Assembly (NCBI GenBank): GCA_963833965.1
Contig: CAWHZZ010000003.1
Coordinates: forward strand, 372,001 to 436,000
Direction: 5' to 3'
Origin: CAJCIW01 sp963833965
Lineage (GTDB): Bacteria; Chlamydiota; Chlamydiia; Chlamydiales; Rhabdochlamydiaceae
DNA: 64,000 nt
Part shown: positions 53,655-62,384 of the stretch, piece after piece
Layout: every line of letters begins with the position of its first letter
Position numbering within the stretch: the stretch's first letter is position 1
The notes under the pieces: generated by a model
The model's input: only the letters and a program-made list of their open reading frames with translations
Databases searched by the model: none
What the model was told of the DNA's origin: nothing
Made by a program: the position numbers and the translations under genes

Positions 53655-53933
53655 ATGCAGAATTCCGAGGATGGTTGGCGGGCTTTCATCGAGCTCTGCA
53701 GCCAGTTTAAGGGGAAAGAATTGAGCGAACTCTTCGACCTTTTCTTGACATTGGAAGAAAAGAAGGACGTGGGAGATCGCTACCAAATTCTTCAAGCCCT
53801 GATTGCCGGGGAATTGACTCAAAGGGAGATCGCGGACCACTTTAAGGTCAGCATCTCCAAAATCACGCGTGGGTCCAACGCTTTGAAAATTATTAGTACG
53901 CCACTGAGGGAAGCTTTAAAGAAGCAGATGTAG
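53655..53933 (+). CDS. trpR: Trp operon repressor
   Basis: 92 residues from ATG 53655, preceded by GGAGA; the frame is open 12 codons further. ELSELFDLFLTLEEKKDVGDRY and LIAGELTQREIADHFKVSIS align with the Trp-binding helices and helix-turn-helix of TrpR, ending KITRGSNALK as in E. coli (ITRGSNSLK). It binds tryptophan and represses the operon it heads. In C. trachomatis TrpR controls only trpBA; here it precedes the whole pathway. Confidence 0.94.
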   Translation: MQNSEDGWRAFIELCSQFKGKELSELFDLFLTLEEKKDVGDRYQILQALIAGELTQREIADHFKVSISKITRGSNALKIISTPLREALKKQM

Positions 53934-53958
53934 GCTTTCCTCTAAACAAGGATAGCTT

Positions 53959-55377
53959 ATGTTCCGACAAACTACATTCGACGAGTTCAAAGTCGCAGCG
54001 CAAGGTCAAACTAAAGCTGCCGTCATTCAAGAATTCCCCTGTGACGATATCACACCGATCCACGCCTTCATGGCATTGAACGCCAAAGACGGCGCTTGCC
54101 TGCTCGAGTCTGCCGTCAAAGAACAAGACGTCGGCAGATATTCTCTTCTTGCGATTGAACCTTTTGCCCAATTCAAATCGGACAAAGGAGCAGCTCCGTT
54201 TGAGCAGCTGCGAAAAGCGGTACAATCTCAGCGGCTGCCTTCCAATCCTCACTATCCGCCGATGGTAGGGGGCGCGATCGGGTTTATGGCCTATGACGCG
54301 ATCCGCCTTTTCGAAAAAATTCCCGACGGGCATGAAGATCAATTTTCGATTCCAGATCTTTTTTTTCTTTTCCACACCGTCCACATTGCATTTGACCATG
54401 TGAAAGGGACGATTTTTATTTCTGTGGTTAAAGAGCTGAGTGAAAATTTGGAACAAGATTACCAAGAAGCACTCGAAAAAATCCGAAGCCTTCTCAATAT
54501 TCTCAAGGGACCTCTTAAAAACACAGAGGCGCCGGCCCGCACCGCTTTTGAACTCAAAGAAGACACGAGCGACGCCGAATTTCACGAGATGGTGTTAAAG
54601 GCCAAAGAGCATATCCGAAAAGGAGATGCCTTCCAGATCGTTCTCTCGCGCACTTTCAGCGCGGCCTATCCGGGCGATCCTTTTGAAGTTTACCGCGCGC
54701 TCCGAATGACCAATCCCTCTCCTTTCATGTTTTTCATGCAGACAAAGGATTTTGCGATCGCTGGTTCTTCTCCTGAACGGCTGCTCAAATTGGAAAAAGG
54801 CAAGATGCAAACGATGCCGATTGCGGGAAGCCGGCCGAGAAATGGAGAAAACGATGAACAATTGATCGAGGAATTGCTTCAAGATCCGAAAGAAACAGCG
54901 GAGCATATGATGCTGGTCGACTTGGGCAGAAACGATTTGGGCGTCGTGGCCGAAATCGGCAGCGTTCAAGTGAAAGATCTGAAAAAAGTGCGCCTCTTTC
55001 CGCATGTGATGCACATCGTCAGCCTCGTGGAGGCCAAGCTTGCCAAAGGATTCGATGAGTTCGACGCCTTGAAAGCAGTCTTCCCCGCCGGAACGTTGTC
55101 TGGCGCTCCAAAGATTCGCGCAATGGAAATCATCGACGCTCTCGAAAAATCGCGTCGCGGAATCTATGGTGGGGCCATCTGCACGATCGACAATGAAGGC
55201 ACTCTCGACAGCTGCATCGCGATCCGCACCGCATTCATTAAAAATGGGACCGCTCATGTGCGCGCGGGAGCGGGAATTGTCTACGATTCTGACCCCGTCA
55301 AAGAGAGCGAAGAGACGCGCGCGAAAGCAAAGGGCGTGCTTAAAGCGGTGCAATTTGCCATGGAAGGTGTTTTATGA
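53959..55377 (+). CDS. trpE: Anthranilate synthase component I
   Basis: Converts chorismate to anthranilate with ammonia from TrpG. 472 residues. ACLLESAVKEQDVGRYSLLA contains the LLES motif that binds feedback tryptophan, so the enzyme is probably Trp-inhibited. QIVLSRTFSAAYPG, GSSPERLLKLEKG, MLVDLGRNDLGVVAEIG and TLSGAPKIRAMEIIDALE are the chorismate-site motifs. AAGGA precedes the ATG. It overlaps trpG by 4 bp. PabB is an alternative, made unlikely by LLES and context. Confidence 0.95.
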   Translation: MFRQTTFDEFKVAAQGQTKAAVIQEFPCDDITPIHAFMALNAKDGACLLESAVKEQDVGRYSLLAIEPFAQFKSDKGAAPFEQLRKAVQSQRLPSNPHYPPMVGGAIGFMAYDAIRLFEKIPDGHEDQFSIPDLFFLFHTVHIAFDHVKGTIFISVVKELSENLEQDYQEALEKIRSLLNILKGPLKNTEAPARTAFELKEDTSDAEFHEMVLKAKEHIRKGDAFQIVLSRTFSAAYPGDPFEVYRALRMTNPSPFMFFMQTKDFAIAGSSPERLLKLEKGKMQTMPIAGSRPRNGENDEQLIEELLQDPKETAEHMMLVDLGRNDLGVVAEIGSVQVKDLKKVRLFPHVMHIVSLVEAKLAKGFDEFDALKAVFPAGTLSGAPKIRAMEIIDALEKSRRGIYGGAICTIDNEGTLDSCIAIRTAFIKNGTAHVRAGAGIVYDSDPVKESEETRAKAKGVLKAVQFAMEGVL

Positions 55378-55949
55378 TTCTACTCATCGATAATTACGAC
55401 AGTTTTACTTACAACTTATATCAGCTCATCGCAGGCATCAACAAAGATGTGAAGATCGTGCGCAACGACCGGATGAGTGTAGAAGAAATTATCTCTTTGC
55501 GGCCGCAGGCGATTGTCCTTTCTCCTGGACCCGGGCGGCCGGAAGAGGCGGGGATCTGTCTGGATCTAATACGAACTTTTGCGCCAACCACGCCCATTCT
55601 CGGTGTCTGCTTGGGACATCAAGCGATCGGGCTCGCGTTTGGAGGCCAAGTGGTTTCCGCTCCCGATATCCTGCATGGGAAAAAATCTCAAATTTTTCAC
55701 CGCCGCCAGGGAATTTTTAAAGGTCTCGCCCTTCCCTGCTCTGCGGGGCGCTATCACTCCCTTGTCGTCGACAAATCATCGATGCCAACCGCTTTAAGCA
55801 TTGAAGCGGAAGATGCTGATGGCATTGTCATGGCGATCAAACATAAAGAATACCCCTGCTTTGGAGTGCAATTTCATCCCGAATCGATACTCACATCGCA
55901 AGGGGAGCTGCTCATCCGCAATTTTTTGAGCGAGGCAAAGATATGTTGA
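55374..55949 (+). CDS. trpG: Anthranilate synthase component II (glutamine amidotransferase)
   Basis: 191 residues. IDNYDSFTYNLYQLI is the family start, LSPGPGRPEEAG the oxyanion region, ILGVCLGHQAIGLAFGG has the nucleophile Cys, and CFGVQFHPESILT the His/Glu pair. Supplies ammonia to TrpE. Overlaps trpE by 4 bp and trpD by 7 bp. Confidence 0.96.
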   Translation: MILLIDNYDSFTYNLYQLIAGINKDVKIVRNDRMSVEEIISLRPQAIVLSPGPGRPEEAGICLDLIRTFAPTTPILGVCLGHQAIGLAFGGQVVSAPDILHGKKSQIFHRRQGIFKGLALPCSAGRYHSLVVDKSSMPTALSIEAEDADGIVMAIKHKEYPCFGVQFHPESILTSQGELLIRNFLSEAKIC

Positions 55950-56935
55950 AGACATTGGAAAAATTACTCGTTCAAAATGACCTTTCGGCTGAGGAGAGCA
56001 AACTTGCCATGCACGAAATTTTTGCGGGGGCCAGTCCTTACCAAGTCGCGTCATTTCTCATGTTGATGCGCTCAAAAGGGGAGACGGTGGAAGAGCTGTT
56101 TGGGATCATCGAGGCGATGAGAGAGCGGATGGTCCGAGTTCCCGTGAAAAGCCCCGTTCTCGATATCGTCGGCACCGGCGGAGACGGAGCCCAAACACTT
56201 AATATCTCAACGGCTTCAGCGATTCTTGCCGCCAGCTGCGGCGTGAAAGTGGCAAAGCATGGCAACCGCAGCGTCTCATCGCTGTGTGGATCGGCTGATG
56301 TCTTGGAGGCTTTGGGGGTGAATATCCTCGCGCCAAAAGAAAGTCTCTGTCGATCGATTGAAGAGCTCGGTATCGTCTTCCTCTTTGCTCCAGAATTTCA
56401 TCCGGCTCTGAAGGAATTGAGGCAAGTGCGCAAAGGCCTCGGAACAAGAACGCTTTTCAACATCATCGCCCCATTCCTCAATCCCGCAACGCCAGAACAT
56501 TTCATGATTGGCGTTTACAGCAAGGAGCTTCTCGACATCGCCGCCCGGCTTTTGGCGAAGTTGAACACGCGCCGCTCCCTTGTTTTTCACGGATCTGGCC
56601 TCGATGAGCTGTCCTGTTTGGGGGTGGCGCAAGCGATTGAAATCGAAGGCGAGAAATTGAAGCCGATTCTTATTGACCCTGAAGAGTTGGGCTTAAGGCT
56701 ATGTTCGATAGAAGATTTGAAGGGAAAAGACGCAAAGTACAATGCGGAAAAAATTTGCGAAGTATTTGACGGCAGAGAATGCCCTTTTGCCGATACGATT
56801 GTCTTGAATGCCGGCGTGGCGTTGTACCTGTATGGAAAAACAGGATCGATTCAAGAGGGAATCGCCGAAGCGAAAAAGCAGTTGCAGAACAAGAAAGGGA
56901 GTGAGCTACTCGCTCGGTGGAGGAATTATGTCTGA
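55943..56935 (+). CDS. trpD: Anthranilate phosphoribosyltransferase
   Basis: Adds phosphoribose from PRPP to anthranilate. 330 residues. VLDIVGTGGDGAQTLNIST binds PRPP, VKVAKHGNRSVSSLCGSADV is the anthranilate site, and FLFAPEFHPALKELRQVRKGL follows. Overlaps trpG by 7 bp and trpC by 8 bp. Confidence 0.96.
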   Translation: MLKTLEKLLVQNDLSAEESKLAMHEIFAGASPYQVASFLMLMRSKGETVEELFGIIEAMRERMVRVPVKSPVLDIVGTGGDGAQTLNISTASAILAASCGVKVAKHGNRSVSSLCGSADVLEALGVNILAPKESLCRSIEELGIVFLFAPEFHPALKELRQVRKGLGTRTLFNIIAPFLNPATPEHFMIGVYSKELLDIAARLLAKLNTRRSLVFHGSGLDELSCLGVAQAIEIEGEKLKPILIDPEELGLRLCSIEDLKGKDAKYNAEKICEVFDGRECPFADTIVLNAGVALYLYGKTGSIQEGIAEAKKQLQNKKGSELLARWRNYV

Positions 56936-57662
56936 CTATTTAACGAAAATTTTAAAGGATAAAGAGCAAGAAGTGTTGAGCCTTCCGCCTCCGATCACCT
57001 TGAAGGAAGCGCTGCGCAAACCCCATTTGAGCGTAATTGCCGAAATCAAGCGAAGATCGCCCTCAAAAGGCATTTTAAACAGCTCAATTGATCCAGTGTC
57101 GCTGGCAAAACAATATGTCGCAGGGGGAGCCGCTGCGATTTCCGTGCTGACAGATGAGAAACATTTTGGAGGCAGCCTGCACGATTTGAAAGCGGTGATC
57201 GAGGCGTGTCCTGGAGTGCCGGTGCTGCGCAAAGAATTCATCATCGATAAAAAGCAAATTTACCAAACGGCAAGGGCCGGCGCTCATGCGGTGTTGCTGA
57301 TCGCCGCCGCACTTAAGGAGCGCCTCGCTGAATTTGTCCATGAGGCCAAACAATACGGGATCGAGACGCTTATCGAAGTCCACGATCTCAATGAATTGAC
57401 TTTGGCCCATCTCGCTGGTGCTGAGATCATTGGCGTGAATAATCGCAATTTGACCACTTTTGAGGTCTCATTACAGACCTCGATTGCTCTTGCACCCCAC
57501 TTTTCCCCATCCGTCATTTCTGTTGCCGAATCGGGGATTTTTAATGGTTTGGAGGCCAATAAAATCCGCAAGGCTGGCTTTGACGCGATTCTTGTCGGAG
57601 AGGCGCTTGTCAAAGCTCCCAATCCTTTGAGCTTGCTCAAGGAGTTACAAAATGATCATTAA
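56928..57662 (+). CDS. trpC: Indole-3-glycerol phosphate synthase
   Basis: 244 residues, TIM barrel. VIAEIKRRSPSKGIL has the catalytic Glu and Lys; FGGSLHDLKAV, VLRKEFIIDKKQIYQ, IGVNNRNLTTFEV and VAESGIFNG are successive barrel strands. GGAGG five bases before ATG 56928 sets the start; the frame is open 40 codons upstream inside trpD. Separate from trpF, unlike the fused enzyme of E. coli. Confidence 0.96.
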   Translation: MSDYLTKILKDKEQEVLSLPPPITLKEALRKPHLSVIAEIKRRSPSKGILNSSIDPVSLAKQYVAGGAAAISVLTDEKHFGGSLHDLKAVIEACPGVPVLRKEFIIDKKQIYQTARAGAHAVLLIAAALKERLAEFVHEAKQYGIETLIEVHDLNELTLAHLAGAEIIGVNNRNLTTFEVSLQTSIALAPHFSPSVISVAESGIFNGLEANKIRKAGFDAILVGEALVKAPNPLSLLKELQNDH

Positions 57663-58221
57663 AATTTGCGGGCTTCAAAGTCCCGAGATTGCAGCTTTTG
57701 CCGCCAAAGAGGGCGCTGATTTTGTGGGGATGATTTTGACCAAGGGGTTTAGGCGGTCCGTTGCGTTGGAACAGGCGAAAAAAATTATCGATGCCGTTAA
57801 AGACAATGGGGCCACTCCTGTCGGAGTTTTCGTTGCGGAACCGGTTACAAAAATCAGCGCCGTCTCCGATCTCCTCGGTATCCAAATGGTTCAGGCCTAT
57901 GATCTTTCAGATCCACTCCCTGAACATCTCAGACGCATTTATATCAACGAGCCGAAAGTGGCGTTACGCCCTCATTGCGACCTTTTGCTCATGGAAACAG
58001 AACAACCGGGAACGGGGGCCATGCTCGATTTTGAGAATTTTACGCCTCCTCAAGCGCATCCATGGCTCATTGCCGGGGGGCTGACTCCCGATAACGTGAA
58101 ACAAGCCATTTTCCGTTTTCGGCCGAGCGGCGTCGATGTGTCGAGCGGTGTGGAAAAAGAGGGAACGAAGAATAGAGAATTGATATTAAAATTCATTAAT
58201 GAGGCGAGAAGTTGTGAATAA
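57652..58221 (+). CDS. trpF: Phosphoribosylanthranilate isomerase
   Basis: 189 residues, small for the family (about 200). IIKICGLQSPEIAAFAAKEG has the catalytic Cys, DFVGMILTKGFRRSV follows, and PWLIAGGLTPDNVKQAI with GVDVSSGVEKEGTKN closes the barrel with the catalytic Asp. Overlaps trpC by 11 bp. Confidence 0.94.
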   Translation: MIIKICGLQSPEIAAFAAKEGADFVGMILTKGFRRSVALEQAKKIIDAVKDNGATPVGVFVAEPVTKISAVSDLLGIQMVQAYDLSDPLPEHLRRIYINEPKVALRPHCDLLLMETEQPGTGAMLDFENFTPPQAHPWLIAGGLTPDNVKQAIFRFRPSGVDVSSGVEKEGTKNRELILKFINEARSCE

Positions 58222-59380
58222 TCTAATGGAATTTGGCGGCGTGTATTTGCCGGAACTTTTGATGGCGCCGATCAATGAATTGCAGGTTGCATGGGAAACC
58301 TATGGGTCAGACCCCGCTTTTTACGAAGAATTTTTGCAGGTCCTGCACGATTATGCCGGTCGCGAGACGCCAATGACGGAGGTCAAGCGATTTGCGGAGG
58401 CAATCGATGGTCCTCGCATTTTTTTAAAACGGGAAGATTTGCTCCACACTGGAGCACATAAATTGAACAACGCTCTGGGACAATGCATGCTCGCTCAGAA
58501 AATGGGCAAAAAGAGGATCATCGCTGAAACGGGCGCTGGCCAGCACGGCGTTGCTACGGCGACCGCTTGCGCCTTTCTCAATCTTGAATGTGTGATCTAC
58601 ATGGGCAAAATCGATGTCGAGCGGCAAGCTCCCAATGTCAGCAAGATGCAATTGCTCGGCGCCGAAGTTGTTTCTGTGGAAAAAGGCGCGATGACTCTGA
58701 AAGACGCTGTTAACGAAGCGCTGCGCGACTGGTCTCACCGCTTTGAAGATTCCCATTATTGTTTAGGTTCTGCGCTGGGCCCTCATCCCTATCCCGAAAT
58801 GGTCGCTTTTTTTCAGTCGGTGATCGGAGACGAAGCCGTGAGACAGATCCGCGCGAAAATTGGCCGAGATCCCGATCTCGTGATCGCCTGCGTCGGCGGC
58901 GGATCGAACTCGATTGGCATTTTTTCGGCATTCATCGATAATCCAGCAGTCGCGCTCGTCGGCGTCGAGGCTGGCGGCAAAGGCCAGAAGCTCGGCCAGC
59001 ACGCTGCCCGCTTTAATGGCGGCAAGCCTGGAATATTGCACGGCTGTTACACCTATTTGCTGCAAGATGAGAATGGACAAGTGATGCCGACCCATTCGAT
59101 TTCCGCCGGAATGGACTATCCTGCGGTCGGCCCCCAGCATTCTGTCCTGTACGAATCGGGGAGAGCAAGCTATGCTAGCGCGACTGACGACGAGGCATTG
59201 GCGGCGTTTAAACTGTTGTCGAAAACAGAAGGGATTATTCCCGCGCTCGAATCGAGCCATGCACTTAGCTATGCGATGAAAATCGGTAAAACAGTGCCAA
59301 AAGACAAAGTGATCCTCATCAACCTCTCCGGAAGAGGGGAGAAAGATCTGCCGCAACTGTTGCAACGAGGTGTTTTATGA
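58214..59380 (+). CDS. trpB: Tryptophan synthase beta chain
   Basis: Condenses indole with serine using PLP. About 388 residues. FGGVYLPELLMAPINELQ is the beta-chain start, LLHTGAHKLNNALGQ carries the PLP Lys, AETGAGQHGVATATA and CVGGGSNSIG bind phosphate. Start choice is open: ATG 58199, GTG 58214 (GAGG 9 nt upstream) or ATG 58226; all overlap or touch trpF. It is the canonical TrpB1 type. Confidence 0.96.
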   Translation: MNNLMEFGGVYLPELLMAPINELQVAWETYGSDPAFYEEFLQVLHDYAGRETPMTEVKRFAEAIDGPRIFLKREDLLHTGAHKLNNALGQCMLAQKMGKKRIIAETGAGQHGVATATACAFLNLECVIYMGKIDVERQAPNVSKMQLLGAEVVSVEKGAMTLKDAVNEALRDWSHRFEDSHYCLGSALGPHPYPEMVAFFQSVIGDEAVRQIRAKIGRDPDLVIACVGGGSNSIGIFSAFIDNPAVALVGVEAGGKGQKLGQHAARFNGGKPGILHGCYTYLLQDENGQVMPTHSISAGMDYPAVGPQHSVLYESGRASYASATDDEALAAFKLLSKTEGIIPALESSHALSYAMKIGKTVPKDKVILINLSGRGEKDLPQLLQRGVL

Positions 59381-60285
59381 TTTCAGATGCTTTTGCCAAA
59401 GGGCCCGCGTTTATCGCCTATTTGACGCTGGGCGATGGAGGCCTTGACTACTCAATAGAGGCCGCCTTGGCCCTTGTCAAAGGAGGCGTCGATTTATTGG
59501 AGATCGGCTTGCCTTTTTCCGATCCTGTCGCAGACGGGCCGGTGATTCAAAAAGCGATGGAGCGCTCCCTTGAAAAGGGGACGAAAAGCCAAGATTTGAT
59601 CCCTTTTTTAAAGGCATTCCGAAAGATGAGTCAGGTGCCAATCGTCGTGTTCAGTTATGCCAACCCGATTCTCGCTCAGGGCAGTTCTTTCTTAGAAAAG
59701 ACAAAAGAAGCCGGCGCCGACGGCCTGCTCCTTGTCGACATTCCCTACGAGCGCATACCGCCGTCCACTTTAGACCCGATTCTCATCGTCTCGACCACCA
59801 CACCGCAAGAGCGGGTGAGACAGATTGCGCAAAGAGCGAAAGGATTTATTTATTATGCCTGTCAAAAAGGGACGACGGGGATGCGCAGCGCCCTACCCGA
59901 TCATTTCGGCAAAGATATCGCGCGCATCAAACAAGAAAGCTCTCTTCCCGTGGCCGCCGGCTTTGGAATCAGCAGCCGGCAGACCGCTAAAGAAGCGATC
60001 GCTTCCGCTGATGGTTTTATCGTCGGTTCTTATTTTGTCGAAGCGATGGGCCGAGAAGTCAGCCCGGACGAGCTCACCCATATGGCCAAACAAATTGACC
60101 CAAAGAGGAGTATACACAGAGGGATTCAAAACTTGGCCAATGGCAATGTCGGCGCTTCAGATTTGCAGCAGGCGCAGCCGTTGGATAAGCAGGGCTTGTG
60201 CAAGCACAAGCTCGATGCAGCCAGCTGCAAAGATGAAGATGCCGACGAAGCCAGTAGCCAACTTTTGAAATCACGAGGGAAATAA
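59377..60285 (+). CDS. trpA: Tryptophan synthase alpha chain with palindrome-encoded tail
   Basis: Cleaves indole-glycerol phosphate to indole. LLEIGLPFSDPVADGPVIQ contains the catalytic Glu and Asp, and VAAGFGISSRQTAKEA and DGFIVGSYFVEAM the phosphate site. The protein is 302 residues; the family normally ends near 250-268. The last 57 or so residues (from about 245) are encoded by the palindromic element at 60109-60280 and are hydrophilic, with CKHKLDAASCKDEDADEASS. The tail is probably tolerated rather than functional, but could affect the TrpB interface. Overlaps trpB by 4 bp and abuts the DAHP synthase gene. Confidence 0.94.
   Translation: MISDAFAKGPAFIAYLTLGDGGLDYSIEAALALVKGGVDLLEIGLPFSDPVADGPVIQKAMERSLEKGTKSQDLIPFLKAFRKMSQVPIVVFSYANPILAQGSSFLEKTKEAGADGLLLVDIPYERIPPSTLDPILIVSTTTPQERVRQIAQRAKGFIYYACQKGTTGMRSALPDHFGKDIARIKQESSLPVAAGFGISSRQTAKEAIASADGFIVGSYFVEAMGREVSPDELTHMAKQIDPKRSIHRGIQNLANGNVGASDLQQAQPLDKQGLCKHKLDAASCKDEDADEASSQLLKSRGK
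60109..60280. repeat. Palindromic element, copy E5 (inside trpA)
   Basis: Left arm from AGTATACACAGAGGGATTC through GGCGCTTCAGATTTGCAGC (to about 60169); the right arm GCTGCAAAGATGAAG..GCCGACGAAGCCAG..AACTTTTGAAATC (about 60223-60272) is its imperfect complement over some 47 bp. Between them GCTTGTGC/GCACAAGC forms a perfect hairpin, which on the minus strand is framed by TGCATCGA and CCTGCTT, as in E3 and E4. The Shine-Dalgarno of the next gene (GAGGG) lies at its right end. Confidence 0.85.
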
Positions 60286-61302
60286 ATGATCGTACTAATT
60301 GATAGAAAAGCAAGCCGCGAAGAGATTACCCATCTGCAACAGAGGTTCGAATGGATGGGCATCAAGGCCAATCTCGTCGAAAGAGAAGGCCGTTTGTGCT
60401 TTGCCCTTGTGGCTGGCGTCGACAAATCGGTCGATCTCAATCAGTTCAAAACACTTCCTCTCATCGAAGAAATTTTGCCGCTGTCGCAGCCCTATAAGCT
60501 TGCGGCCAAGCAATTGAAAAATGAGCGTTCTATCTTTGACTGCAAGGGGCAACTCATCGGCGGCAAGCAGCTCACCGTCATGGCAGGTCCCTGCAGTATT
60601 GAGACGGAAGAGCAGATTTTCGCCTGCGCAAAAGCTGTAAAAGAAAGTGGCGGAAATATCTTGCGCGGCGGCGCATTCAAGCCCCGCACGTCCCCTTACG
60701 CTTTTCAGGGCTTAGGAGAAAAAGGGCTTATCTACTTAAAAAAAGCGGCGGAAGCTCATGGGCTTCTGACAGTGACAGAAGTGATGGACACCGACCAGAT
60801 CGAACTTGTCGCGTCTTACGCGGATATTTTACAGATTGGAGCACGCAATATGCAGAATTTTAGCCTTCTTAAAAAATTGGGCAGCGTCAAAAATCCCATT
60901 CTTCTTAAGCGCGGGCTTTCCGCCACTTATCAAGATTTGCTGATGTCGGCGGAATATATCCTCAGCGCAGGCAATTCCCAAGTTATTCTCTGCGAGCGGG
61001 GAATTCGCACTTATGAGACCTACAGCCGTAATACTCTCGATCTCGCTGCCGTCCCCATCCTTCAAGAGCTCTCGCACCTGCCGATCATCGTCGACCCCAG
61101 CCACGGGACAGGCATCCGTAAAATGGTGGCCCCGATGGCCCGGGCAGGCATCGCCGCCGGCGCCGACGGCCTCATGATCGAGATCCACCCCGACCCCGAT
61201 AAGGCCTATTCCGATGCCGACCAAACCCTGAATTTCGAGCAGTTCGCCGAAATGATGGCCTCTTTGAGACAGCTCGCGCCCATCGTGGGTCGGCAAGTCT
61301 AA
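60286..61302 (+). CDS. aroF: 3-deoxy-7-phosphoheptulonate (DAHP) synthase
   Basis: First step of the shikimate pathway, supplying chorismate for tryptophan. 338 residues, Thermotoga/Bacillus type with an N-terminal ferredoxin-like regulatory domain (residues 1-70) before the barrel. LTVMAGPCSIETEEQ, LRGGAFKPRTSPYAFQGLG, LQIGARNMQNF, VILCERGIRTYE and IVDPSHGTGIRK are the PEP, metal and E4P sites. Its place at the end of the trp operon puts pathway entry under TrpR. The symbol denotes the DAHP synthase activity, not the E. coli subtype. Confidence 0.94.
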   Translation: MIVLIDRKASREEITHLQQRFEWMGIKANLVEREGRLCFALVAGVDKSVDLNQFKTLPLIEEILPLSQPYKLAAKQLKNERSIFDCKGQLIGGKQLTVMAGPCSIETEEQIFACAKAVKESGGNILRGGAFKPRTSPYAFQGLGEKGLIYLKKAAEAHGLLTVTEVMDTDQIELVASYADILQIGARNMQNFSLLKKLGSVKNPILLKRGLSATYQDLLMSAEYILSAGNSQVILCERGIRTYETYSRNTLDLAAVPILQELSHLPIIVDPSHGTGIRKMVAPMARAGIAAGADGLMIEIHPDPDKAYSDADQTLNFEQFAEMMASLRQLAPIVGRQV

Positions 61303-61468
61303 AAAAGAAGGGCTTACGTCATAATTAAAAAAATTATTATATAAATAATAATACTATTTACTATATATATAAAGTTTTAATTCTATTATCGATATAAAAT
61401 TTATTTAATTATAATGAATTATTTGTTATAATTATTATCGAAGTTTAACTTAAACAAAGATAATAATT

Positions 61469-62344
61469 ATGACATTCTCGATATATTTAGATGGTTTATC
61501 AAAATCAATTAGTAAGCACAGCAATTCCACAATGAACCAAGCTGTAGCAGGTGTTTATGTGGGCACTAATGAAACGGAAACGAACGCAGTCAGGCAAACC
61601 TTAGCCGACTGCAAATTAATCCCCGAGCCTTGCCATTTCGGTTTTTCGGGCTGGCATAATTTCGACATCATGGTGCAAAGGAAATCCGCAAGGGGAGTTA
61701 TGGCCGATTTCAACCCAAATTCAACAGCTTTCCTCAATTATTCATTGATGAGCACGATATGCCCGAATAGGCATAAATACGCTCAAGTGATGGTAAAATA
61801 CGTACAAATGAATTTCCTTAAATTCAGTCCGAATGTGAAAAACGTTGTGGCTATTCTCCCGGATGAGGAAGTCCTGCTGGAATTGAAAAGGCCAGGCAGC
61901 TGGTTATCCACGGATGATGGTTACGAGCACATACAAAAACTCGCTGCAGAGGGTAAAATCTGTGCCATCACCGAAGATATCCGCAACCACAATGTCTTTG
62001 CAAAAATTGCTCAAAAATTGAAGGACAATTCCGTTGCGATCGACACCCTCTATGTGAGCAACATTTCTAGATACATGGTTTCTTCCGAAGATAAAGATGC
62101 TTACCAAAATACGATCAGACATCTCTTCACATTTGAAACAAAGTTGATTCATTGCGGCTTGGATTTGCGCCAAACAGTATTGCATGGTGTCGTCATGGTC
62201 TCGCAACAACTTACCAGGAGCATGCTTTACCTAGAGAAAGAATCTGCAAAGGATCAAGGGCCAGTGGTTGAAGATGTCACGGATTCTGCAGAAGATAAGG
62301 GGAATTCTGAACTCGTCGAGAGTTTAAATTCACTGAACGTCTAA
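61469..62344 (+). CDS. Orphan 291-residue protein, possible Rossmann-like fold
   Basis: Function not recognised. FGFSGWHNFDIMVQRKSARG then VMADFNPNSTAFLNYSL looks like the first half of a methyltransferase-like fold, with an acidic residue closing the second strand; WLSTDDGYEHIQKLAAEGKI, AIDTLYVSNISRYM and FETKLIHCGLDLRQTVLHGV follow. I have an impression of related proteins in Legionella and other chlamydiae but cannot name a family. The acidic C-terminal 35 residues are probably disordered. It has AT-rich DNA upstream (61303-61468, no gene seen) and its own terminator. Confidence 0.7.
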   Translation: MTFSIYLDGLSKSISKHSNSTMNQAVAGVYVGTNETETNAVRQTLADCKLIPEPCHFGFSGWHNFDIMVQRKSARGVMADFNPNSTAFLNYSLMSTICPNRHKYAQVMVKYVQMNFLKFSPNVKNVVAILPDEEVLLELKRPGSWLSTDDGYEHIQKLAAEGKICAITEDIRNHNVFAKIAQKLKDNSVAIDTLYVSNISRYMVSSEDKDAYQNTIRHLFTFETKLIHCGLDLRQTVLHGVVMVSQQLTRSMLYLEKESAKDQGPVVEDVTDSAEDKGNSELVESLNSLNV

Positions 62345-62353
62345 TTCCTAATC

Positions 62354-62384
62354 CAAGGGCTCAACTTTGTTGAGCCTTGTTTTT
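62354..62384 (+). terminator. Rho-independent terminator
   Basis: CAAGGGCTCAAC, TTT loop, GTTGAGCCTTG, then TTTTT. It ends the 61469 gene. The stop codon of the convergent F-box gene lies inside the stem. Confidence 0.88.

Noticed and set aside
53655..53959. A trp leader-peptide attenuator
   Set aside because: The trpR-trpE gap is only 25 bp and there is no short ORF with Trp codons before trpR; control by TrpR is sufficient.
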